Shown: positions 35,216-44,600 of the stretch, in pieces
Layout: each line of letters starts with the position of its first letter
Numbering within the stretch: the stretch's first letter is position 1
Origin: Cohnella sp. CFH 77786
GTDB lineage: Bacteria; Bacillota; Bacilli; Paenibacillales; Paenibacillaceae
Direction: 5' to 3'
Assembly (NCBI RefSeq): GCF_019400745.1
Contig: NZ_WJIB01000002.1
Location: 186,001-250,000, forward strand
Length of the DNA: 64,000 nucleotides
Program-made: the position numbers and the translations under genes
Notes under the pieces: model-generated
The model's database searches: none
The model's input: the letters and a program-made list of their open reading frames with translations, nothing else
What the model was told of the DNA's origin: nothing

Positions 35216-37600
35216 ATGAAAGTAGATCGTGTAAGGGGCAGGGTAAAATCACTCTATAGAAGAAATAATTTATTAATAAAAATCCTATCATCCTATTTCG
35301 TTATTGTTATCGTTCTATTATCCGTATTTTCCTCTGTATTATTTCGTACTTACAGCAATAGAAGTATAGAGCAAGTAAGTCAATCCTCTGAAAATTTTAT
35401 ATCTCAATCATATTATATTGCGGATATAATGCTCATAAATCTTTATTATAATTTTCATCAATTATTTATTAATAATCTGGATAGTGATCTTAATTATGGT
35501 TTATATGTTGATCAATCAGATTTGTTCGCCGATCAAGATGTATTAAAGAAACTAAAGCAATATGTGATGTCAAATCCGCTTATTCGTTCGATTTATATTT
35601 ATAATTCAAAGGCTGACAGAGTAATGTTCAGCATATCTGAGATCGGGGAAGGGATTCAGACTACTGCAGATTTTTTGGATCAAGATATAATTAAGATCCT
35701 GAGAAAACCGGAAAATTTCGTTTCAGATGAATATTTCACAAGAAAAGTGGATTATGTCATAAATAATAGAAAAATAAGCGAAAATTTCTTAACCTTGGTT
35801 CTTGCAAGCGCTGCAAATCATGGTGAAATTGAATCGTCATTGGTGATTAATCTAAATCAAAGAATATTACAGCAGATGGTTACCAGTGGAAGTGCCGGGG
35901 ATCTTAATCAGGTATTGATTATGTATAAAGACGGTAACGTACTATCGCATGATGACACTTCTATGATCAATAAGAACCTTGCCAATGAAAGCTTTACGAA
36001 ACAAATACTGCAGTCTAACAATGAAAGAGGCAGTTTTATATCCAAGATTAATGGTAAGGAATCACTTGTCAGCTATGTGAAAGCAAAGCATTTAGGCTTG
36101 ATATTTATAGGCATTGGCGAATATAGCAAGCTTTTATCGTCAGCATTTTCTATGCAAAAAACATTATTGATTTTTACAATTATTTTTATATTCGTGGGGA
36201 TCATTTTATCTGTATTTTTTACATCAAGTATATATAATCCGTTTAGAAAATTGCTTCATGATATCCAACTGAGAGTTAGAAATCAGAAAAAAAATACATT
36301 TCTTGATATATACGATTTGAAACATATTTTCTATGAACTGGCTGACGATGTTGATAAGTACAGACTGGATTCAAGCAGAATGTTGAATAATAAGAAGAAG
36401 ACATTGTTGGAGAAATTGGTTGATGGGGATATTAGCATCTACGACAAAGATTATATGACGGAATGCGGGGTTACTTTTGACAATCCATTCTTCTTGACCA
36501 TTGTACTTAAAATAGATACTTTTGAAAAAGTTCTTACAGGTTCATGGTCGAAAAACGTAAGTTTAGTTAGATTTGCTATTCTCAACATTGCAAATGAACT
36601 CTTTCGTGAAAAACGATGTAAGGTAGAGGGCATTGATAACGGACCGGATTATGTAAGTATTATTTTAAATGTAAATAGTGGAAATGATGAGGTTTTGAAT
36701 GAATTAATCGAGACTACAAAGGAAATACAAGATACAGTATACAAATATCTGAAGATCTCCGTAACAGCGGGAATGGGTGATATTGTAGAAGGAGTTGAAG
36801 GGATAAGTAATTCCTTCCAGAATGCGCTGGCAGCTTCGAATTACCGAATTATTTTCGGAAGAGAAGCAGTAATCAAATATCGCGATATCGCTGAACGAAA
36901 TCGTAATCATGATCTACATGAATATCCTTATGATATTGAGAAGAGAATAATCGAAGCCATTAAGGAGCGCAATTTGAGAAAAATAGACACAAGCCTTAAT
37001 GAGTTTTTTGAAACGCTTGCTTTATATAGGTCTGATGAAATACAAATAACCGTGCTGCAGCTAGCCGTGTTACTTACAAGGACACTAAGCGGTATAGCCA
37101 AGACTAGTGTTGAGAATGGAGAATACAGCATTAAGGTGCTGGTTTCCAAGATACAAACTTGCGAAACCTTGGAGGAAATAAAGAAGTATCTCTATTCACT
37201 CTGTTCCGAAGTTGTAAAGGCTAAAGGCAATGACTCTAAAGAAGATGCCAAAACAATGATTGCAAATAAAATCAAAGATTATGTTGGAAGGCATTATGAT
37301 GGCATAAATTTATCAACGGATACCGTTGCAAAGTATGTAGAGCTCTCTCCCAACTATGTCAGGTCTATTTTCAAGGAGATAACTGGGATCTCATTATCAG
37401 ATTATATTACGCAATGCAGGATGTCGGAAGCACAGAGACTTCTGATTGAAACGGATTATCCTGTCAAAAGGATTGCTGAAATGGTTGGGTATCCGGAGAA
37501 TAGTAAACACTTCTATACCATATTTAAAAAACACTTTGGCAAAACTCCGGATAATTACAGAAATTGCATCCAAAATCATGCGAGTTCAAAAAGCGGGTGA
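35216..37600 (+). CDS. Membrane-bound AraC-family sensor-regulator
   Basis: A 794-residue one-component regulator. TM1 is at about residues 23-44 (SSYFVIVIVLLSVFSSVLF), with an extracellular Cache-like sensor of some 270 residues (contains NPLIRSIYIYNSKADRVMFS). TM2 is at about 315-337 (IFTIIFIFVGIILSVFFTSS), then a cytoplasmic linker domain and a C-terminal double HTH at about 690-790 (LSTDTVAKYVELSPNYVRSIF and VKRIAEMVGYPENSKHFYTIFKKHFG). It should sense an extracellular sugar or a loaded binding protein and activate the flanking importers. The gene is strikingly A+T-rich compared with its neighbours, suggesting a separate origin. ATG 35216 follows a G-rich SD (GGGGGG). It lies between the two copies of the importer and ends with a terminator. 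Confidence 0.93.
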   Translation: MKVDRVRGRVKSLYRRNNLLIKILSSYFVIVIVLLSVFSSVLFRTYSNRSIEQVSQSSENFISQSYYIADIMLINLYYNFHQLFINNLDSDLNYGLYVDQSDLFADQDVLKKLKQYVMSNPLIRSIYIYNSKADRVMFSISEIGEGIQTTADFLDQDIIKILRKPENFVSDEYFTRKVDYVINNRKISENFLTLVLASAANHGEIESSLVINLNQRILQQMVTSGSAGDLNQVLIMYKDGNVLSHDDTSMINKNLANESFTKQILQSNNERGSFISKINGKESLVSYVKAKHLGLIFIGIGEYSKLLSSAFSMQKTLLIFTIIFIFVGIILSVFFTSSIYNPFRKLLHDIQLRVRNQKKNTFLDIYDLKHIFYELADDVDKYRLDSSRMLNNKKKTLLEKLVDGDISIYDKDYMTECGVTFDNPFFLTIVLKIDTFEKVLTGSWSKNVSLVRFAILNIANELFREKRCKVEGIDNGPDYVSIILNVNSGNDEVLNELIETTKEIQDTVYKYLKISVTAGMGDIVEGVEGISNSFQNALAASNYRIIFGREAVIKYRDIAERNRNHDLHEYPYDIEKRIIEAIKERNLRKIDTSLNEFFETLALYRSDEIQITVLQLAVLLTRTLSGIAKTSVENGEYSIKVLVSKIQTCETLEEIKKYLYSLCSEVVKAKGNDSKEDAKTMIANKIKDYVGRHYDGINLSTDTVAKYVELSPNYVRSIFKEITGISLSDYITQCRMSEAQRLLIETDYPVKRIAEMVGYPENSKHFYTIFKKHFGKTPDNYRNCIQNHASSKSG

Positions 37601-37620
37601 CGGACAGGAACCCGGGCCGG

Positions 37621-37661
37621 AATAAGCACTTTGTTTCCGCAAGGAAACAGGTGCTTATTTT
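37621..37661 (+). terminator. Rho-independent terminator of the membrane regulator
   Basis: Outer arms AATAAGCAC (37621-37629) and GTGCTTATT (37651-37659) plus an inner TGTTTCC/GGAAACA stem, followed by TTTTC. The rest of the 275-base gap to copy B holds only a 13-base direct repeat (37582-37594 and 37690-37702) and no gene. Confidence 0.85.
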
Positions 37662-37875
37662 CATTTGCCGTTGCTCGCCAGAAACCGTGGAGTTCAAAAA
37701 GCATCGAGAGCCTCTACAGTGACATTTTGAACAAGTTCGAAAACCATCAAATCGGCATTTTGACAAAACGAGAACTTGAACGCTCCTAGACTCGGTACTA
37801 AAGTCAAAAGTGCAAAACCTGTAATCGTTTTCTGGGGAGATGTAAACCAACCAAGCTTAAAGGAGAATGATAAAT

Positions 37876-38856
37876 GTGAATGTAGCTTTGAGCAATAACA
37901 AAGCAGACAGCGTAGTGATGAAGAAGAAAAAAAAGACCTTTCTATCCGATGTGAAACAAAATTTCTATTTATACTTATTAGTTTTTCCAGGTGTTTTATA
38001 TTTTGTGATTTTCCAGTACCTGCCGATGGTAGGAATCATCGTAGCTTTTCAAGACTTTAACGTGATGAAAGGACTTTTTCATAGCGAATTTGTCGGTTTG
38101 AAAAACTTCCAGTATTTCTTCACTTCAAAGGATTGGCTGGTTGTAACCTGGAACACGGTGTATTTAAATCTATTGTTTCTTTTTACCGGGTTGTTTTTTT
38201 CGATCCTGATTGCCCTTGTTCTATCGGAAATCAACTCCAAATATTTCAAGAAAGTGACGCAATCGGTTGTCATTTTGCCGCATTTTATTTCCTGGACATT
38301 AGTTTCCATGTTCGTATTTGCCCTACTGTCGACGGAAGTAGGATTTATTAATGCAGTTTTAAAAACGTTGGGTTTTATTCAGGAAGGACAGGAAATCAAT
38401 TTTTATTCCAATCCGAGTTTATGGGTGGGAATACTGATTGTTTTAAAAATATGGAAAGGAGCGGGTTTCGGCTCCGTTATCTATTTGGCAGCTATAGCAG
38501 GCATTGACCAGGAAATCTATGAAGCTGCCAAAATTGACGGAGCCAGCCGTATGCAGTGTATTACGAAGATTACGTTGCCGCAGCTTAAAACAACAGTAGT
38601 GCTTTTGACCTTATTTGGCATCGGAGGCATATTCTACGGGGATTTAGGAATGATTTATGCGATTGTAGGCGACAACCCTTTCTTGTATGAGACTACCGAT
38701 GTCATTGACACTTATGTATTCAGAATGCTCAGGCAAATGAACGACATCAGCATGTCTGCTGCGATCGGACTTTATCAATCCCTTGTAGGTTTAGTCATCG
38801 TATTTATCGCGAATTATTTTGCCAAGAAATATGATTCGGATTCAGCCATTTTCTAA
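37876..38856 (+). CDS. CUT1 ABC sugar transporter permease, copy B (LplB/YteP type)
   Basis: A 326-residue paralogue of the permease at 30895 with the same start layout: AAGGAGA overlaps ATG 37867 and is 9 bases from GTG 37876, preferred here. EAA loop YEAAKIDGASRMQCITKITL. Differences from copy A cluster in the first extracytoplasmic region (DFNVMKGLFHSEFVG versus DFNSVKGFFKSKFVG) and at the C-terminus. Together with the next two genes it is a tandem duplicate of the upstream importer. Confidence 0.93.
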   Translation: MNVALSNNKADSVVMKKKKKTFLSDVKQNFYLYLLVFPGVLYFVIFQYLPMVGIIVAFQDFNVMKGLFHSEFVGLKNFQYFFTSKDWLVVTWNTVYLNLLFLFTGLFFSILIALVLSEINSKYFKKVTQSVVILPHFISWTLVSMFVFALLSTEVGFINAVLKTLGFIQEGQEINFYSNPSLWVGILIVLKIWKGAGFGSVIYLAAIAGIDQEIYEAAKIDGASRMQCITKITLPQLKTTVVLLTLFGIGGIFYGDLGMIYAIVGDNPFLYETTDVIDTYVFRMLRQMNDISMSAAIGLYQSLVGLVIVFIANYFAKKYDSDSAIF

Positions 38857-38872
38857 AGGAAGGAGATAAAAA

Positions 38873-39754
38873 ATGAAAAGCAGCTTGGAGAATAAAGCAT
38901 TAGATCTATTTTCTTATCTTTTCATGGCTATATTTTCCATATTTTGTATTGTGCCTTTTATCCTTATTCTATCAAGCTCCCTATCGGACGAAAAAGCTGT
39001 ACAATTGACCGGTTTTTCCCTTATTCCAAAAGATTTCTCGTTGTTTGCTTACGAGCTCATTTTTCAGGATAACACCATATTCACCGCTTACAAGACAACG
39101 ATCATTTTCACGGTTGTGGGTACAATCCTTTGCCTTATCATTACAAGTGCGATGGCTTATGCCATTTCCGTCAAAACGTTTGCTCACAGAAACAAGATTG
39201 CTTTTTTCGTCTATTTTACGATGCTGTTTAACGGAGGCTTGATACCTTCGTACCTTCTTATCTCCAAATATTTAGGTTTAAGTGATAATATTTTGGTTTA
39301 TATTTTACCGGGATTGGTTAATCCGTTTAATATGTTTCTCTTAAGAAACTTCTTCAAGCAAATACCGGATTCGCTGGCGGAGTCCGCCAAAATAGATGGA
39401 GCGAATGACATCTATATATTGTTTAAAATCATCCTTCCATTGGCAAAACCTGCAATGGCCACGATCGGATTGTTCTATGGACTCGGTTTCTGGAACGAAT
39501 GGTTTACAGCCACCCTTTATATTAACGATAAAGACCTGTACTCCTTGCAATATCTGATCATGAAGGTATTGAGAGAAGTGGACTTTATGTATCAAATGGA
39601 TTATATGCAAGGAGTTGTAGTTGATTATGTAGCCCCAAAAAATACCGTCAAAATGGCTACAGCCGTAGTCACTGTAGGTCCCATTATTTTTGTTTATCCA
39701 TTTCTGCAAAAGTACTTTATTAAGGGATTAGTCGTTGGAGCGGTCAAGGGCTAA
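38873..39754 (+). CDS. CUT1 ABC sugar transporter permease, copy B (LplC/YtcP type)
   Basis: A 293-residue paralogue of the permease at 31889, same length, with membrane segments and the EAA loop AESAKIDGANDIYILFKIIL identical. The variable stretch is near residues 225-265 (QMDYMQGVVVDYVAPKNTVK versus the copy-A sequence). SD AAGGAGA precedes ATG 38873. Spacing to permease 1 (16 bases) is the same as in copy A. Confidence 0.94.
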   Translation: MKSSLENKALDLFSYLFMAIFSIFCIVPFILILSSSLSDEKAVQLTGFSLIPKDFSLFAYELIFQDNTIFTAYKTTIIFTVVGTILCLIITSAMAYAISVKTFAHRNKIAFFVYFTMLFNGGLIPSYLLISKYLGLSDNILVYILPGLVNPFNMFLLRNFFKQIPDSLAESAKIDGANDIYILFKIILPLAKPAMATIGLFYGLGFWNEWFTATLYINDKDLYSLQYLIMKVLREVDFMYQMDYMQGVVVDYVAPKNTVKMATAVVTVGPIIFVYPFLQKYFIKGLVVGAVKG

Positions 39755-39771
39755 ACCCGCTATAGCGGTTT
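39753..39771 (+). promoter_or_regulatory. Intercistronic hairpin, copy B
   Basis: AAACCCGC (39753-39760) and GCGGTTT (39765-39771) reproduce the hairpin of copy A at the same position relative to the permease stop, whereas the bases after it have diverged. Its retention supports a function in the transcript. Confidence 0.5.
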
Positions 39772-39809
39772 AGTATATATCGTTATATTTCATTAAGGGA
39801 GGAAAAGAC

Positions 39810-41450
39810 ATGTACAGAAAGTTTATGGTATTGCCGCTTGCTGCAATACTGCTTGCTGCTTCCATCGTTGGATGCAGCAAGGAATCAGGCGAGAAGGCTG
39901 AAAGCACTGCGCCTGTCGGCAATACGCCTAACAGCAATGCGACAGAAAGTGCTGCGTCCGAAAAAAAGAAGGATCCGGTTACGCTTAATATTCGTTTCTT
40001 CGGGAATGAAAACGGGCATTATCGCGATGTCGATCCCATCTTTAGAGAGTTTGAGAAACGGACGAAGGATACGCTGAATACGAAATTGAACGTTGTATGG
40101 ACACCGGCTGCCGACTATGGAACAAAGCATCAATTATGGATGACATCGGGAGAGGACATCGACCTCTTTATCCCGTGGGACTTGGCTAAATTTGCCAAAG
40201 ACGGCGTATTGGCAGATTTAGGCGAATACTTTAACAACCCCAAATATCCCGGACTACAAAAGGCTTTCTCGGAAGAGTATATCAACGATAATAAGATCTT
40301 TGGCAAAACCTATGCGATTCCGATTACAAACGCTTTCATGGATATGGAAGGTGTATGGTACAGAAAAGATTTGTTAAAGAAGTATGGAATGAACGATATC
40401 AGCAGTTATGACGATTTGTACAACTTCCTTGAAAAAGTAAAAGAAAACGAAAAAGACATGATCCCGTTTGGTAACTATGGAAATACGGCTTTCTTCAAAC
40501 TCTTTACCGATATCAACGCGCAACAGCTGGAGGGGAAAGTATTTCCGTTTACCGGCCAAGGAAATCCGAAGAGAAATTTCGTTTACGTTCAAATCGCCGA
40601 TGACGGGAAATCCGTCGCGGGTGTGGCAGCTTATGGAGATCCGGCATCCGAATGGGCGAACTTTCATCCCGAATACGGTCTGAAATATCTTATGAACCAG
40701 TTTAACCAAGCGAAGCGATTTAACAAATTTATTCCGGCAGATACCTTGACAAACACGACTGGAACAGGCAAGCCCGAAGCTGCCGGATACGCAACCGTAG
40801 GCATGTTCCAGGGGAAAGAAGCCGAGCAAAAGGCGAAAGATCCGAATGCGGAGATCGGTTTCTGGCCGATCTTCAAGAACAATCAGCAAATGGCGCCTGG
40901 AACGCAATCTACGGATGGCAAGGCTTGGAATTTCATAGCTATACCTGCTTCTTCTAAAAAAATTGATAGAACCATGGAATTCCTGGATTGGATTTTCTCC
41001 AGCCAGGAGAACAACGACTTATTCACTTACGGTATCGAAGGTAAAAACTGGGAGGCTGTAGGAGATAAACAGTTTAAGATTCCGGATGGAGTCGATAAGA
41101 CGAAAAATTACATGTTCCCCGGTTACCAGTTAACCTGGAATCCGACATTAACCAGATTTCCCGCAGGATTGCCGGAGCAGATTCAACAATATTATGAATA
41201 TCAATATAAGCCGGATACGTATAAGAAACATGTATTGGCAGGATATACATTTGATCCAGAGCCTGTAAAAAATGAAATTGCCAAATGCAACACCGTTATG
41301 GATAAGTATCTTCCATTACTACTGTCCGGTTTCGGCGACGTGAATGAGAACTTGTCGAAGATGAATAAGGATTTAAAGTCTTCAGGCGTAGATAAGATTA
41401 AAGAGGAATTGAAAAATCAAATCAACGCCTTCCTTGCTCAGAAGAAGTAA
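39810..41450 (+). CDS. Sugar-binding lipoprotein of ABC importer, copy B
   Basis: A 546-residue lipoprotein paralogous to the one at 32825. Signal peptide MYRKFMVLPLAAILLAASIVGC with lipobox IVGC and a longer, different linker. Blocks such as NDISSYDDLYNFLEKVKENE and AFFKLFTDINAQQLEGKVFP are virtually identical to copy A. Patches such as IPWDLAKF, VGMFQGK, FKIPDG and GYQLTWNPTLTRF differ, so the ligand range may differ. SD GGGAGGAAA lies 6-14 bases before the ATG. A hairpin follows, then the giant secreted protein. Confidence 0.94.
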   Translation: MYRKFMVLPLAAILLAASIVGCSKESGEKAESTAPVGNTPNSNATESAASEKKKDPVTLNIRFFGNENGHYRDVDPIFREFEKRTKDTLNTKLNVVWTPAADYGTKHQLWMTSGEDIDLFIPWDLAKFAKDGVLADLGEYFNNPKYPGLQKAFSEEYINDNKIFGKTYAIPITNAFMDMEGVWYRKDLLKKYGMNDISSYDDLYNFLEKVKENEKDMIPFGNYGNTAFFKLFTDINAQQLEGKVFPFTGQGNPKRNFVYVQIADDGKSVAGVAAYGDPASEWANFHPEYGLKYLMNQFNQAKRFNKFIPADTLTNTTGTGKPEAAGYATVGMFQGKEAEQKAKDPNAEIGFWPIFKNNQQMAPGTQSTDGKAWNFIAIPASSKKIDRTMEFLDWIFSSQENNDLFTYGIEGKNWEAVGDKQFKIPDGVDKTKNYMFPGYQLTWNPTLTRFPAGLPEQIQQYYEYQYKPDTYKKHVLAGYTFDPEPVKNEIAKCNTVMDKYLPLLLSGFGDVNENLSKMNKDLKSSGVDKIKEELKNQINAFLAQKK

Positions 41451-41463
41451 TTTGAAGTAAATG

Positions 41464-41508
41464 AGGGACATCTGTAGATTCAGCTAAATCAAATCTATAG
41501 GTGTCCCT
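41464..41508 (+). terminator. Terminator-like hairpin after copy B
   Basis: AGGGACA/TGTCCCT outer arms (41464-41470 and 41502-41508) and an inner CTGTAGATT/AATCTATAG stem make a long hairpin followed by an A+T-rich but not T-only tract. Read-through into the giant gene is possible. Confidence 0.65.
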
Positions 41509-41614
41509 ATTAAATAAATTAGCGCCGAAAGAAAGGTGAGACCATTCAACAGTATACGAAGCCAGATTGGGAAAAGAAACAGCAGTAACGAAATTACAAA
41601 GGAGGACATTAATA

Positions 41615-44600
41615 ATGGTTTTACAGAACAAGAAAGCAACCTGGGCGGTGCGCGCCCTGGCCGTCTGTCTGGCGGCAGTCATGCTGTTGCAATTGTTCGT
41701 CCCCGTGACGAACAATCGCGTATTCGCGGCTAATGAAGATCCGCAGCCTGAACCTGCGCAGTCTGAACCTGCTAAAGGGATTTTGGACAAGATCGACTTC
41801 GGCAATGCCGATTCCGAAAGCGCTCACAATTTCAGGGGCGAATTTACGAGAGTGATCACCGGTTTCTTGGGAGAAACGGCCAGGGTATCTGAGCCGCGTA
41901 TTCCTGCTTCAGATACGGGAGGGTTTTTAACCTTTTCCATGAAGGTGGATCCGTATTTGCAAAATTACTTTACCGTGAAGTTTTCAGGAAATGAGTCTAT
42001 TGCTCCGGGAGATCGAGTACAACTTGTGATCAATGGCGAACAGATCGGGTATTTCAGAGGGGGGGATTACGGTCCTCTGTTTGGCGGCGAACGAGCAGAG
42101 AATCAATTTATATACAGCACCATTGTGCTTCCTCTGGAGTCAACGAGAGGGAAGGGAATCGTTGAAATCACAATGAATACAACGGATCCTATGGGGAAGG
42201 TAGATCAACCATCAAGGGGGTACTATACCGGTTATACCCATACCCAGGCTTATATTGATGTAGATGATGAAGTGCAGGGGTATAAATTTAAAGAAGGCCA
42301 GGGACCGGAGACCGTATTGCGATCTGGCGATACGTATGAGGAAATTGAAGCAAGAATTGAACAGTTAACACAAGAACCCATTAACACCTTTATGAATCTT
42401 TATAACCATCTTGGCAATCATCCGAATAACACGTTAAATATCGCGAAATACACAAATCATCTTCGGTATTATGCCATGGTCTTGAAATCGGACATATCTC
42501 CGATGAAAACCCCGGAAGCGAAGCGTGAAGCGTTAATGCGTATGTTTCAAGCCATTGATGTTCATACGAAAAACTATTACAGAGATACAAGACTGGTGCT
42601 TCGCGGAGGACACCAGGGGGATTGGGGCGGTTTTTACGGCGAATTAGGAGAGGCTTTGTATCTTGCGGAAAACCTGATCTTTGATGAAGACGTGCTAGGA
42701 GAAGAAGCCTATCATGCTTTTCTGGATCAACCTTTTGATACGGGATCGGTTGAAGGAGAATTTTCCCTTGCCAGCGCAGGGTGGAATGGTGAACCATTAA
42801 CCCGTCGCATGGCATGGGAACGGGTACTGAAAGCGAATTTTGATTTCGCCCGTTCCAGACAATCGTATATTACGAATCAGGTGTTCTATACGTACGAAGG
42901 CGCATGGAAAGCGCATGAAGGGCTCAGGATGGTAGGGTCCGAATTCTATGAAGGGAAAGAGCGCAGTCATCAAATTTTATTGGAAATATTTGGGGTACGA
43001 CCATGGTTAGGAGAAGAAGTATTGGTTGGTCCTAACGGGGAAGAATTGGATCTCTATCATTCTTTGTTTGCTCATGATAATTCAGCTGTCTTTACAGATG
43101 ACTATGTACACATTGTCGGAAAAGGGCTTGCAAAAAGCAAATTGGATGAAGAGGGTCATGTTGTACGGCGCAAGCCTTATGGAGAACATTATACAAATCT
43201 AACCAAAGCCGGGTTGACAAGAGAAAATCACTATGTAGGTATTTATGGGGAAGTAGCCAATTATATGCTGGATTACTTCTATAAAACCTTGGATCAGCCT
43301 GGGGATGAAGAACTCAATGATGAACTTCTGAAACAAGCTCTTCACAACTTTTATGCTCGTGTGTGGACTCGAATCCAAGACCTGGATGATGAGGGCAAAC
43401 GACTCATCGCGATGAATGCCACTGTAGATGCACGAAATGGGGGTATGCCTTCCAGAACTCCCGCTTATGGCGCCAGAATGCTCGGATATGGCACGTCCTA
43501 TGCTTATTTGGAAAAGTATATGGCGGATCATGAGGAGCGTTACAGCGGTCCGGAATGGGATCGGTATTGGGACTACGCCAAATATACCGTAGCGGCCGTA
43601 CAGCAGATGAAGATGGATAATCGCTTAATGGGTGATTTGTCTTCGAGGGATTTCCATCTGCGTGACACCTATGAGTATATATTTAAAAACCGGAAGGACT
43701 ATGCAAGATTTCATGATGTAAAGGCCGGGGTTGTCATTCCTCAGACCGATTTTGATTATTATTCGGAAGAAGAGATTGCCGCATTAGGTGTGAATCCGGA
43801 GGATTATGAACAGTTTGCGTGGATCGATGTAGATAATGCATTCATCTCCATGCGAGATGGGGACTTTAGAATGTTCGGGGCTTTAGCATGGCTGAATTTG
43901 GGAGTTTCGGCCACCGGCAAGCTTCATATTGTTACCCCTAAGTATGTGGGAACGGTACAAGTTGCTCACAACAATCAATTCCAATATAAAGATTACTACA
44001 TCAGACCTCATGACGTGGATCTGTTTTACCAGCGATCGGATCCGGCAACCAAAGGGTTTGCGCCTCAGTCCCTGGCAGGTGAAATATTACCCACTGCTTA
44101 TCAGCCGGGGGTTGGTATTGTAGTGCGGGACAATCTTGAAGTCGATCACCCCTATTCATCTTTGTCGGATTTAAGGGTTGCAAGATATGGGGAGTATTTC
44201 ATCCTTATGAATACCACTCGTGCCGAATACGAGAATGAAAGCTCCTTTGAGGTGGAGTTGCCTTCCGATTATACAGGAAATGAGATCTTCGATTTCGTTA
44301 CAAGATCAAATATTCCCGTAACCAATGGAAAAGTAACCATCGGACCCGAAAGAGGAATGGTTTTAAAATTATCGTCCAAATTTGATCCGGCTCCAAAGCC
44401 GAATCATGTGGATTTCGCCAAAGCCGTTGAAGGCAATGGATTTGTAGATGTGATATGGAAAACCACAGCCGGAGGAAAAACGTATACAATCAAACGTTCG
44501 GAAGCGGAAAATGGTCCGTATGCCGTGATTGCAGAAGGGTTAACTGGCAATCACTATCAAGATACCGATGTGGTCGATGGGAAAGTATATTATTATAAAG

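Noticed and set aside
35811..35826. TGCAAGCGCTGCAA-like palindrome resembling a cre site
   Set aside because: It lies inside the coding region of the membrane regulator, far from a start, and matches the consensus less well.
37582..37702. 13-base direct repeat GAGTTCAAAAAGC, 108 bases apart
   Set aside because: Too short and A-rich to support an element boundary or attachment site; no integrase or transposase is nearby.
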